The position numbers and the translations under genes were made by a program. Positions 24,296 through 37,690 of a DNA stretch of 64,000 nucleotides are shown here, piece after piece. This DNA is from Gautieria morchelliformis (Eukaryota; Basidiomycota; Agaricomycetes; Gomphales; Gomphaceae). Position 1 is the stretch's first letter; every line of letters starts with the position of its first letter. The stretch spans positions 1-64,000 of the forward strand of contig WHVA01000175.1 of assembly GCA_015179125.1 (NCBI GenBank). Reading direction: 5' to 3'. The notes beneath the pieces were generated by a model. The model worked only from the letters and a program-made list of their open reading frames with translations, was not told where the DNA came from and did no database searches.

Positions 24296-25110
24296 ACGAC
24301 ATCTGCCCGCTCGACGACCCACACTTCGTCGAACTCCTAGCGCGGGCAAAAGAAATGCCACAGCTCGCGCGTACGCGCGAGATGATCGGCGTATTTAAAC
24401 GCATTGAGCACGAACAACACGCTCACAATCCCAAAAGGGATTGTCTCGTGATAGCGGGCGGTACCCTGCACGATATCGCGGCCATCCTAAAGGGTTGGAT
24501 ACACAACCCTAAAGGAATCCCATCAGCCATCCGTGACAACGTGGATGGCACCTTCAACCTAGACGACATGGACGTCTGGATGTGGTTGAAGGCCCTTGCG
24601 CCCCGGGTCAAAGGGGTCACATCACCTCTCAGGGCGAGGCTACTCAACCTATTCGGCTCGACAGACCAATGGTCGAGCCTTGTCGACGCCAGGGAAGTGC
24701 TGACGCCTCAGAGCACCACCCTGCGGCTCTCCATCACAGGCCCATTCCCCGTGGGGGGCCGAGCCGGCCCCGACATCCCCCTCGCCGAGATCACGAGATG
24801 GTTGGCCCACTACGCAGGGGTCACTCGCGAGCGAGTGGCACGCATTGAACACTATGTTCAACGCAGCATCACCGGCGCGGCATTCAGTGCTGCCGCCCGC
24901 GAGGGCCAACAAAAGGTCCTCGAGACCAGCCATGTGAGGGCTGCGGTGCCACGACCCCTCACTCATGCTCAGCTCGACCAAGAGCTGGCACGCTTCCGGC
25001 CCCCTCCTCAGACTGAGGACCCGGCCGTTGAGGGGGTGACCTTAAATCCCCACTCCGACGCTTCAAACTCCGACGCGCCACTCGCCACCCACAAGGCTTC
25101 GTGTACATGA
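24295..25110 (+). CDS. Unrecognised ORF abutting the LTR, 5' end missing
   Basis: An open frame of about 270 codons starts at the last base of the 3' LTR (the frame also runs back into the LTR, which is surely not its natural start) and ends at TGA 25108-25110. It is clearly protein-like: NDICPLDDPHFVELLARAKE, then EMIGVFKRIEHEQHAHNPKR, DVWMWLKALAPRVKG, STDQWSSLVDAREVL and EITRWLAHYAGVTRERVARI. The C-terminal 60 residues are disordered, rich in P, S and D. I know no family for it. Its sharp truncation at the LTR edge and position in a transposon island suggest a gag-like or accessory protein of another mobile element, or a host gene cut by rearrangement. GC content is higher than the flanks. 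Confidence 0.45.
   Translation, partial: NDICPLDDPHFVELLARAKEMPQLARTREMIGVFKRIEHEQHAHNPKRDCLVIAGGTLHDIAAILKGWIHNPKGIPSAIRDNVDGTFNLDDMDVWMWLKALAPRVKGVTSPLRARLLNLFGSTDQWSSLVDAREVLTPQSTTLRLSITGPFPVGGRAGPDIPLAEITRWLAHYAGVTRERVARIEHYVQRSITGAAFSAAAREGQQKVLETSHVRAAVPRPLTHAQLDQELARFRPPPQTEDPAVEGVTLNPHSDASNSDAPLATHKASCT
25041..25076 (-). repeat. Inverted repeat, left copy
   Basis: The reverse complement of this 36-base stretch matches 25657-25697 at about 32 of 36 positions, apart from a 5-base insertion in the other copy. Both copies end with the shared GTGGGGATTTAAG. The left copy lies in the 3' part of the unrecognised ORF; the right copy lies at the start of another open frame reading the same way, so the same DNA is used in opposite senses. 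Confidence 0.75.
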
Positions 25111-25173
25111 GTAATTAGAAAAATACCAATTAAGAGATTAAAAAAATTGTTGAGCGTAAATTTTACTGTTTCT

Positions 25174-25270
25174 CCTGGGTGCACGAAGAGGACCGACCAT
25201 TCACCGACCCTCCCCTCCCCCGAACCGGGTCGGTTCAGGTCGGCACGCTAAAGCCTCGTTCGTGCATCCA
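25174..25270. repeat. MITE-like imperfect palindrome
   Basis: About 97 bases fold on themselves. GGGTGCACGAAG at the left pairs with CTTCGTGCA-like CGTTCGTGCATCC at the right, and an inner CCGACCATTCACCGACCC pairs with GGGTCGGTTCAGGTCGG. The loop is C-rich. No coding potential. It resembles a small foldback transposon, but I find no certain target duplication. Confidence 0.45.
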
Positions 25271-25490
25271 AAATAGGATATGTGTCATGAATTTCATGTA
25301 CCAACAATTAAAATGCCACATTGAGGTATATGAAGAAAGTAGAGAAAAAGCCAATAGGGCCAGTGAACCATTTACAAAAATAAATGCCAGTCCCAAGAAA
25401 GGATTTGTGCTGAGGAGAGCTCGAACCCACGCCCATCCTCACACAAACTTAACGAGTTAACCACTGAACTAAGCCGACTTCACATGCGGA
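25270..25490 (-). mobile_element. tRNA-derived SINE-like sequence
   Basis: On the minus strand, 25479 downward reads like a tRNA: an A box TAGTTCAGTGG at 25471-25461 that fits the TRGYNNARNNG consensus, and a B-box-like GGTTCGAGCTC at 25427-25417, spaced as in a tRNA gene. The acceptor-stem halves do not pair, so it is not a working tRNA. The body continues about 150 bases downstream on the minus strand without a recognisable gene. This is how tRNA-derived SINEs look; the 3' end is a guess. Confidence 0.4.
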
Positions 25491-25628
25491 GGTATCCTTT
25501 AAACATTATATATTTAGATCTGAGACGCTTATAGTTACAATAAATGTAACATGTTTTAATCTTTCAGAATGTTTCTGACGCATTTTATTGCCATTATATT
25601 ATGTTTTTCTTTATAAATAAACTTCATT

Positions 25629-26060
25629 GTGATGTGGAGAACTTATGCGAGTGTGTGCATCGGAGTCCGAAGCGTCGCATCGGGGTGGGGATTTAAGACT
25701 TTCCCCGTTGAGGCCATGCTCCGCGAGGACGCTGGCCTCATCACCCAAGCGGATACCGCCGCTAGTGGTGAGGCCGACAAGCCTCACCCAATCACCACCG
25801 ATGACGTGGAGGTGCCCCCGGAGGAGTCATGCGCTCTACCGGCCCCGTACGACGACGACGTCATCGTATCGGCCACTCTAGAGGACTCCATTATGGATGA
25901 CCTCTATGAGTTGTAGCTGACCCCTATAGTTGTGTATAGAGGGGGAGGGTGTAAATAACCTATGTATCTACATGTACAATAGTTATTACATAATCCCAGT
26001 GGCCCCCTTAGGGACCCACTGTATAGTTTATGCATGGGAACCGGCCAGTGGTTCCCATCA
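25629..26060 (+). mobile_element. Retroelement remnant: ORF tail, purine tract, LTR-like start
   Basis: An open frame (25629-25916) ends in an acidic tail (IMDDLYEL). It is followed by a purine tract AGAGGGGGAGGG at 25938-25949 and then TGTAAATAACC, an arrangement like the 3' end of a retroelement coding region running into a 3' LTR. I see no second LTR copy and no enzymatic domain, so family and true ends are unknown. A fossil fragment at best. Confidence 0.3.
25657..25697 (+). repeat. Inverted repeat, right copy
   Basis: Partner of 25041-25076; about 32 of 36 aligned bases match the reverse complement, with a 5-base insertion. The spacer of roughly 580 bases contains the MITE-like palindrome and the SINE-like sequence. 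Confidence 0.75.
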
Positions 26061-26198
26061 CATCTTACTCTTACCTGTCACTACGTAGCATTCAGAATAC
26101 CACTCATTGGTCAAGTTCTGCAGTGCCCTTGTGATACAAGGTCCTAAGATTGACATCTTTACAGCAAGTCTGCCATCATGCTGCCATGCTGCATACTT

Positions 26199-27010
26199 AT
26201 CATCGCACAGGCGCTCAGGCAGTTTGGACAGAATTTTGATTTGATAGCTCGTGTCCTTCCTGGTCGAACATATAGAATGTGCAAGAACAAGTTCAAGGCC
26301 GAAGACAAGAAGCATCCTGGGCTTATTGATGACGCGTTGAAGAATAGTGTAGCTGTCGGTGCGTTCTACTGTGCAAATGATATTTCAGACATCCAGACTA
26401 TATATCATAGATCTTGGTGCACTGTCTCGTATGACGGGAAAGGATTTCTCTCTGGTCCCACGCCCATAATTGAAGCCAAGAAGGCTCGTAACCTCGGAGA
26501 AGATCAATCTCCTGCGACACTACCCAGTGCTAATGTGCCTAATGGCCGGGAGAGTCCGTCCTCTGGAGTAGACAGAGGGATTTCTGTGGAAGAGAACGTC
26601 GAAAACGCCTCTGGCGAGTCAGTGATTAGACAATCTTCTTCCCCCCCTCCGCCAGACACCCTTCTCAGCTCCATCGGTACAGCGAGACAGTCCGCATCAC
26701 CCCCACCCCCCGAGTCATTACTTGGGACCATCAGCACTAGGCAGCCGAGTTCAGGCACACTACTGGATAGCGTGGTGACAGTGTCAAGTTCCACCCCCAT
26801 CGCCCCTCCGAAGCGCACACCCGTTGCGATTTCTCTGCCGACGAGATCAGCATTGCCACCCATCGCCAGGGTGACCACAGCACCACAGCCCCTGTTGAGG
26901 TTGCTGCACAGCCGTCAAAGGCATCTCCCAAGAAAAAGGGAGAGAAAATGGCAGTGCAGGAGGACGGGGTAGAGGTCATCGGACTCGTGGATCAGCCACT
27001 GCAAGATTGA
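26199..27010 (+). pseudogene. Fragment of TFIIIB subunit BDP1 (SANT domain)
   Basis: After a possible acceptor at about 26210, the frame reads ALRQFGQNFDLIARVLPGRT, then RMCKNKFKAEDKKHPGLIDDALKNS. This is the extended SANT/Myb domain of BDP1, the B'' subunit of TFIIIB that helps place RNA polymerase III. What follows is a low-complexity tail with repeated SSSPPPPDTLLSSI / SASPPPPESLLGTI units, ending near 26970-27010. The N-terminal half, including the sequence before the SANT domain, is absent, and the 5' side is occupied by retroelement debris. I therefore call it a 3' fragment of a host gene or gene copy. If it is the only BDP1 in the genome, it must be an annotation or assembly problem, because BDP1 is essential. 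Confidence 0.55.
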
Positions 27011-27199
27011 GTGTTTTGGGCCCTTCCGCCGGATTTTGTGCTCACAAGCATCTGTTCATGATGATGGCATAGCTTGTGAGTGCGTCTATTTAACTGTCCT
27101 TTGTTCATCACTGTGTTGATGGCAAAACTGTTACCGACGTAGCATGGTACGTAATTATTGTGTATTGGACATGCAAGATTAGAGTATATTAGTTTGTAG

Positions 27200-27240
27200 T
27201 ATATATTATGTACGATAATATGAGATTATCGTACAATAAT
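27200..27240. repeat. Small AT-rich inverted repeat
   Basis: ATTATGTACGATAAT (27206-27220 region) pairs with ATTATCGTACAATAAT (27225-27240) around a short loop, with one unpaired base. It lies about 110 bases upstream of the PIF/Harbinger transposase. It could belong to the transposon end, but no matching copy is seen near 30.2 kb. Confidence 0.4.
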
Positions 27241-27349
27241 ATTGCCGCCCAGGGAAATAATCTTTCCCACAGTTATTAGATGCACGTGACTGACGCGTGT
27301 TTAGGACCATATATTCCGAACACGCTGCTCCATCCTCGCTGCTCTCCTT

Positions 27350-28602
27350 ATGCCTCCTGTCAACCTCCACCAGCGAAAGACTCTTCTTGCCACTGTTGTG
27401 CCCCTCCTCCTCCTGCAACAACGTACTCCTGGCTCTGGAATTCACCCCTCTGGCACCACAACCGCTGAACCGACCGATGACCTGACCCCTGACAACACAC
27501 TCTCCATCTCAGTCGCCTGCAGTTCTTTGCCCAAAGTGGTCCCACACCCAGAACAGGGGGGCAAGCGGATAATGCCGGAGTACCTCCGGCAGATGAGTGA
27601 GGCCGAGTGCATCTGGAGGTTCAGGTGAGTATACACTACACGTGAACGCTTGAACAAACTCACAAAAACCACATTAGGTTTACAGCAGGGGAACTTCAGC
27701 TCCTTGCGGATCTTTTGCAGCTCCCGAAACCTCTCATCACAGCCGCCGGGAGCCGCGCAAGTGCCCTCGAGGTGATCTCACTTCTTTGTGCACGCCTGCG
27801 GAGCCCAGAGGACCAGTGGTCCTTATCCACGAAGTACCACCGTCCTCAGTCCACTATCTCCCAAATCACCAACGAGACGGCCTCTTTCATCAATGCCCGG
27901 TGGGGCTTTCTCCTTGACTGGGACCGGCATGGGCTTTTGTCCCCGGAGAAGCTTGGCGAGTACGCCGATGCCCTTTACGATTTCGGAGCACCCTGTCGCA
28001 GCGTCTTTGGCTTCATCTATTGCACGATCCAGCAGACGTGCCGGCCAGGGATGTATCAGGAGCTTGCCTACACCGGTTACAAGAAATGTCATGGCATGAA
28101 AAGTTTCAGGGGGTTGTCGTCCCCAACGGGTTGATTGCGCATCTAGCTGGCCCATACAGGGCCCCACAGAACAATGCTGGAGTCCTGAAGGAAAGCTCAC
28201 TGCTCCAGCATCTCGAGCAGTATGCGATTCAGCCTGGGTCACGGGAAGGGGATGCACCCGGGGATCGTTATTTCCAGGTTTACGGTGATTCAGCTTATTG
28301 GGTGAGCCCCTTTATCGTGAGTCCCTATTCCACCGTGAATGCGCTTACCCCAGAACAATGCGCATGGAACACGGCAATGGGTGGGGTACGGATATCCGTG
28401 GAGCACAGCTTCGGCCTTGTGTTGCAAGATTGGCCGTTCCTCCATGCCTTTTGGAAGCACAAGATATGGGGGAATGCGTGTGGAACCATGTACCGCGTTG
28501 GTGTTCTCCTCACAAATGCGCATTCGTGCTTGGAGCCGAATCAGACTTCCCTTCGTTATTCATGTCCTCCCCCTTTCCTCCAAGAATACTTCCATGAATA
28601 GT
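27350..28602 (+). pseudogene. PIF/Harbinger transposase (DDE_Tnp_4), damaged
   Basis: A DDE transposase of the PIF/Harbinger superfamily. Exon 1 (27350 to about 27626) ends ECIWRFR; a 52-nt intron leads to FTAGELQLLADLLQLP, then WSLSTKYHRPQSTISQI (helix-turn-helix region), FGFIYCTIQQTCRPGMYQ, AYTGYKKCHGMK, FQGVVVPNGLIAHLAGPYRA, VYGDSAYWVSPF and ISVEHSFGLVLQDWPFL. In relatives the first catalytic Asp sits in GFIDCTIQQ; here the codon is TAT, so that Asp is a Tyr. There is also a reading-frame change after HGMK (about 28098): two extra bases put the rest in another frame. The second Asp (GDSAY) and the Glu (VEHSFG) remain. It converges on the partner gene at 28876-30174. Most likely an inactive plain DNA transposon. 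Confidence 0.85.
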
Positions 28603-28674
28603 CATGTTCTCTAGCAGTTTATGCATGTATGCCACCCCTGTCCCTGTTTGTAGAGCCAACAAACAATTTTTAGG

Positions 28675-28882
28675 TCTTTTTTTTTTTAAGAAAACCTTTT
28701 TTTTTGTCAAGAAAAAATTATTTTGTCAAATTTGTCAAGAAAACAAATTTTTGGGCCAAGAAAACAATACTTTGCAAGTGAGACATCTCAAACTAATTAT
28801 TTTTTTTTGCCAAGAAACAAATAATTTGTCAATTTTGTCCAAGAAAACAATACTTTGCAAGTGAGACATCTCAAACTAATTA
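28675..28882. repeat. A/T-rich tandem repeat with a 44-bp perfect direct repeat
   Basis: Units built on GCCAAGAAAACAA and TTTGTCAA repeat through 28675-28882. The stretch 28756-28799 is repeated exactly at 28839-28882 (44 bases, offset 83). It lies between the two convergent transposon genes, in their shared 3' flank. Confidence 0.8.
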
Positions 28883-30174
28883 AGGAGCCCCTGCCGCAAG
28901 ATATCCAGGAGCGCTGTGCTTGTCCTCTCCTGCTGGTCATTTGCACGACGTGTCTCCTCAAGGAGCGCCTGGCGTGCCTTCCTCTCCTCCTCACGTTCCG
29001 CCTCACGCAACTTGCGGTCCTCTTCGCGCATCTTGCGTGTCTCTGCACATGCTTCCTCCAGGAGCTCGACCAGTCGTGTAGTTTCAGTCCTCCGCCTCCC
29101 TCCCACACAGGAACATTTCCGTCCGAAGCTCTCACGCGTATCTGTCCCAGATATGCTCCCCAATTGACTGCCATCATTCTCCTTCTCAGAAATCCCAACC
29201 GATGGAGATGGGGAGCGTCCTCGCTTCTGCCTAGGTCGTCGGCATATCACCATGGCGTCTCACATAGTCTCTCCCGCATCCTTCGCCGCGTTCTGAACCT
29301 ATTGATTAGATAGTTAGTAGCCAATAAATATCATGAACAAAGTCCTTCACTCACCTGTTTTTCACGCTCCTTCTGCTCCTCCCTGGTCCCTTTCGCCTCC
29401 AACTTGAGATGCTGCACAGCATCCAGCTTCCCTGAGAGCGAGGCGAACAGGGCTGGATCGCGCTCCCACTCTTTACCAAGAGCAGACCGGGGAGTCTTCT
29501 TTTTTCCCCCCTACTCTCTTCTAGTCAGCGCGCAATTTATATAAAATAATTATGCTAGGACGCACCTCCACCCAAGTGAGCAGGGATGCCACTTTGTTCT
29601 TGAGTGTGTCCGGCTCACGGTTCAGGCAAGACCCACTCTCTTGCACGCGCCTGGCCACTTCTTTCCAGTGTTCACCCAGCTTTGCCCGTGGTGCCATGTA
29701 CGGGTTGACCTCGATCACAGCGCGGAGGAGTTGGTCGAGGTCATGCAAAGAAAAGGCTTCACGCGCCTTGCGTGAAAATATGGGTTGTGACCCTAGCACA
29801 CCTGACGCGTCCAACCCGGTGTTCGATGACTCATCAGGTGTGCTAGGGGGTGCAGCGACCGAGGTAACGAGGGAGAGGGCGACAGCCGGTGGATGGGGCG
29901 CGTTAGTAGAGTTAGAGAAAAGGGCGGGACTGAGCCTTTCCTCAATCCCACCTGCTTGTGACGCGATCGGAGTGCTAGGGGTGTTATAAAAGACAGCGGG
30001 CGGGATTGGCTGCATACTCACATGCGACGCGGTGGTGGGCTGGAATGGACGCGTGGGTGTGGGCTGGAGTGGACGCGACATTGCTAATATTTTCTCACGC
30101 GCCTGTAGGATAGGATTAGCAGTTCGGCGTACTCCGTAGCTGTAGGTATTATCCTGAACCGTACAAGGCTGCAA
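28876..30174 (-). pseudogene. PIF/Harbinger Myb/SANT-like partner protein, damaged
   Basis: PIF/Harbinger elements carry a second gene whose Myb/SANT-like protein helps recruit the transposase. Here the minus strand has a P/S/T-rich leader (probable start MSRPLQPTPTRPF at about 30081), then a helical domain with FSLHDLDQLLRAVIEVNPY and WKEVARRVQESGS, then LTWVE. A following exon reads WERDPALFASLSGKLDAVQHL. The last part (from 29253) is a charged coiled coil: RLVELLEEACAETRKMREED and RKLREAEREEERKARQALLE, ending ILRQGLLN. An in-frame TGA at about 29259 lies between KDAGETM and DAMVICRRPRQ, probably from a CGA codon, so the full protein is not made. The convergent layout with the transposase matches the superfamily. 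Confidence 0.7.
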
Positions 30175-30367
30175 ACAACATCAGAGACTACGTCGCGTCT
30201 TAGTGCGTATTGAACGGAAACTGCTGATCCTGCGTACTAATGATACAAATTTACAGTAAGAATAAAGTGGAGATCAAAGAGTAACTGGGGGAAGGATGCT
30301 TTGTCAGTCAATGTGACGATACTGAATGCAACAACGGAGGTCAGACATGGACAGGCAAAGACTAGGA

Positions 30368-34093
<3,726 letters not shown>

Positions 34094-34353
34094 AATCTAA
34101 ATACCTGCGGCGAGAATAAAGCTGACCATGTTGCTGTCAGCAACTTGGAAGAACTAGAGGAAGATTATTAACTACTAAACTTGCCCTGACATACCAAAGG
34201 ACAAACTCACTTTCAAGGCATTGTCACTAACATATCTCTCCAGCGACATAACGAAGACGTAGAGGCTGCGATGTTGAAAGCTGGAAAGTGGTTGGCGTCT
34301 ATTCAACACCTCACGTAAATTACGTTACATCCACGTCTCTGTACAATTCACAG

Positions 34354-36824
34354 ATGCTGCTTTCTCTCCTCCTGCTAGGCTTGGGAGCTCTGGCTACTGC
34401 ATATGACGTCCCAGTCTCAGATGCGGATTGGCAGAGACAGGTCTGCAGTGGGATGTGGGGTGGTAAAAACGCACATATAAACGGTTCGTGTGGACGATCA
34501 CTAGTTCAGAGAAATTGCCAGAGTAATATTGCGCAACGCGTCCTTTAGTCAGCTTTGACAATAATTCACAAGGCCAGGTTGCAATGGTTATATATGAATG
34601 GAAAGACGTTGGGTACTTGGGCAAGCCGTCTTCCCAAATTGATGACACATTACCCGTAAGCTGCGATTGCACACATGCCTATTTGAGCTTAACGAAATGA
34701 TCAGAGAACGTACGTATGTACAACTGCCGCACTTGGCGACGGATTCTGCAACCCCTCCTCGCTTGGCCGATTTATCATTGACCTCCCACCAGACAAGTCT
34801 CTCAACGAGACGACATTCTGGAATGCTCGTGTTGGCTTCCATCCCGAGAATACCACATCTAGTCAGGACCCGGCTCGGAAGATTGACATACCTGGACAAG
34901 GTTCAAGCTTCTGGGATAACCCTGATGGTAATCCGACACCGCCACCAAGCGAGTACGACACCCCCGCTCGCGACATTCCTCTATCGTATAAATCGAGCTC
35001 CACTTTGAATTCAAGGCTGGCTGTAGCTCAACATGACTCTTCTCAAAACTCTACAGTCCCCAGCGCCAGTGCTTTATCGGATACTCTGTGGTACAAGAAT
35101 CCAATCAAGTACGAAGTGCACAACACAGGATATTATTGCGTAGGTAGGCAGGCTCGAAAGATTTTCGAACGGGAATAGTCTTGTTTATACTTTGATTCAA
35201 TCTTATAGCTATAGTTCCTCTCACAGTGGATGCCTTAGGCAAACGTCAGGGCAGTGGTTCGCCACATCCAGGCTACCATGGAACTATTTTGTTTCAAAAT
35301 AATTTCGATGGGAAGCTTCCCGCGACCGACTATCCGAAAGTGAACGTAAGCCCACTGTCGAATGCAAATGGCTTCTTTCTCGATGAAACATTCTTCAGTT
35401 TTATTTCATCATGTTCCTAGCGTATTCCGCACTTGGAGGGGCTTGGGCTTGGTTATGCTACAGGCACAGAGAAGACTTGCTTCCTATCCAGGTAAGCATT
35501 TGCACGAGGCACCGTGTGATGCGGTTTAAAGAATATGTTTAGTACTACATATCGGGTCTCGTTGGCTTTCTTATTGTCGAGATGGTGGCCAGCTGGGGTA
35601 AGGCCCTTCAGCACAAGGTTACTGCGTTTCAAATATATTAACCCAATGTACAGCATACTACAGGTACTTAAATGCACATGGGTCGGGTACTACGACTACC
35701 ACCGTCTTTCTATTTGTAGGTTCGTGGACAGTGTCTACATGGTACATGCACGCTGAGACCACCGGTTCAATGCAGTTGCAATCCTTGATGCTGGGCGAAA
35801 CGCTCTTTCATTCTTCCTTCTCTTGATTGTCTCTATGGGACTTAGTGTAGTTCGGGAATCTCTCGGTCGGACTATGCTCCGTTGTCGAATTCTCACTGTA
35901 GCTCACTTCCTATTTGGCGGTGAGTGCCTTTTTATGTGGCACATTCTCTGTTAATACTTGCCTTAGTTCTTTACGCAGTGGGCATTGTCGAATTGCAGCT
36001 GGAGTCCACGTCGGCTCTGATCTTGCTTTTATTTGTCATTCCACTGGCCTTTACTCTAAGCGGTTTCATGTTGTGGATCATGTATGCTCTTCATGGTGAG
36101 TGATTTGTATTAAACCAGGCCAAAGCAGAATGGGACTGATTGCCGAAACACATAGGGACGATCAATGAACTTCGAGCTCGCAAACAACATTACAAACTGA
36201 CGATGTTCAGGAGGCTGTACCACACCCTCATTGCGACTACGACTTGCATACTGGTTTTCTTTGTGGTATCAACACTACAGTTCTCGAATCGCCTGGCGGA
36301 AGGTACACTAAATGTTGATGCATTGATCGAAATTTTGCGCTGACAGCTGAATATATCAGACTATGCCGCTAAGTCGTGGAGGACACGCTGGTGGCTCTTG
36401 GATGGATTCTTGGTGTTACTTTATCTCGTCGTATTTTGGTCAATCGCGTATTTATGGCGGCCCACGGAACACAACCGAAGATAAGTATCCATTTTACCTA
36501 AATTTGCAACTGACTAATTCCGTGCCGTGTATATCTACGCTAGCCATGTCCGAAGAGCTTGCACAAGACGAAAACGACGCGGCGGATGACTACGAGTTCG
36601 ACGCACTCCAACGACGGATGGGAGTACACGATGATGAGGAGGAAGGTCTAGGAAGTGCACACGGGGTGCGGCATGAACCAGCATCTGATGATGTTGTCTT
36701 CGAAATCGGCGATCAAGACAGCGATGAGGAGGAGGATCCTCGAAAACGAGCTGGCGCAATCCGCCTCAGCGCCGAAAACGAACGAGCTGGCCTCATGAGC
36801 GGTGGGGGGCGTAAGGACGATTAA
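34354..36824 (+). CDS. PTM1/GPR107-family seven-transmembrane protein (lung 7TM receptor family)
   Basis: Members of this family (yeast PTM1, animal GPR107/108) sit in Golgi and endosomal membranes and are linked to trafficking. The start at 34354 opens a signal peptide, MLLSLLLLGLGALATAYD. A lumenal region follows with CSGMWGG, GQVAMVIYEWKDVGYLG, KTYVCTTAA, DLPPDKSLNET and the conserved CxxG-like GYYCV before the membrane part. Seven hydrophobic segments include LAYSALGGAWAWLCYRHRED, LPIQYYISGLVGFLIVEM, LSVVRESLG, VVAHFLFG-like, IPLAFTLSGFMLWIMYAL and the last helices WWLLDGFLVLLYLVVFWSI with LWRPTEHN. The acidic cytosolic tail (ASDDVVFEIGDQDSDEEED) matches the family tail. About nine short introns. 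No defect seen. Exact exon edges in 34480-34560 are uncertain. Confidence 0.85.
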
Positions 36825-37160
36825 TACGGTATTATTCTTTGCTTAGGGAAATACAATAGACTCCTTGTATTTATAAGAGTTGTTGCTGTGGCGATCGAAC
36901 CGCACGAAGCGCAATCAAAACCCATTAAGAGCCACATTCGTATACGTTCTCAATCACGTATACGACCTGTCGACTGAGTATATAATCTAGCAGCGATGTT
37001 CATGCTTGCAACTCCTAGGGATATGGCATGTAGTGAGTGTCAAGGACTCAAATCAAACAGCCAAATAACAAACAGCCCGACCTGGATCAGGAGCTTAGCA
37101 GCATAAGGTATGTACAGTTGTGAGCGTTGCGTGTTATTTTTACAAGCTCGACATTCTAGT
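36825..37160. other. 3' flank of the PTM1-like gene
   Basis: Nothing gene-like here. It probably holds the 3' UTR of the upstream gene. Confidence 0.4.
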
Positions 37161-37169
37161 TAAGTGAGA

Positions 37170-37690
37170 AAGTGAAGCTCATATTCCATGCTGTCGTAAC
37201 CCAGCTTTGACAGCAATATTTATTGCTCGTCCGAAGTTCTCAACGGCGTCTTTCTCTCTCATCGCTAAGTCAAGGTAATGTATGTTTGTCGGATTGTCGA
37301 GGCCAGCATCATGACGGTCTTCATGGGTCACAAAAACTACCAATTAGCGGAGGTCCCTTTCTAAAGAATTCCAATTAGGGATTCGACGACGATAATGTAT
37401 GCATCGAGCTCGTTCCCGGTCCATTTGAGGCCTGACTTGCCGATCTGTAGAGGTTTGCCCTGAGCCAATAGGGTTAGTTGGCGCTAGTATAACTAAGCTA
37501 GTCACACTAGTAAGGGCCGATATTGGCTGCTTGCGCAGAGCAAGGCCTCCAACGTTGCAGGAGATGGACATCGCAAGCAGTTTTGTGCAATGGATACGTG
37601 TTTGAAGCTTGAAGCCTTCATCCAAAAGATATCCATACAGAACTAGCTGTACAGCTAGAAAATTTCCATCACTGGCAGCTCATGAACTAC
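37170..37690 (-). pseudogene. Unrecognised coding remnant
   Basis: Three protein-like segments follow one another on the minus strand with possible splice sites: LVLYGYLLDEGFKLQTRIHC and LAPTNPIGSGQTS (37680-37440), KWTGNELDAYIIVVESLIG (about 37440-37370), and FVTHEDRHDAGLDNPTNIHY with LDLAMREKDAVENFGRAINI (37335-37195), ending HGI and a stop. I know no family for this. There is no start or N-terminal part, because the F-box gene on the other strand begins just upstream. It could be the 3' end of a truncated gene copy. Confidence 0.35.

Noticed and set aside
27823-28257. 144-codon minus-strand ORF
   Set aside because: Antisense to the PIF/Harbinger transposase.
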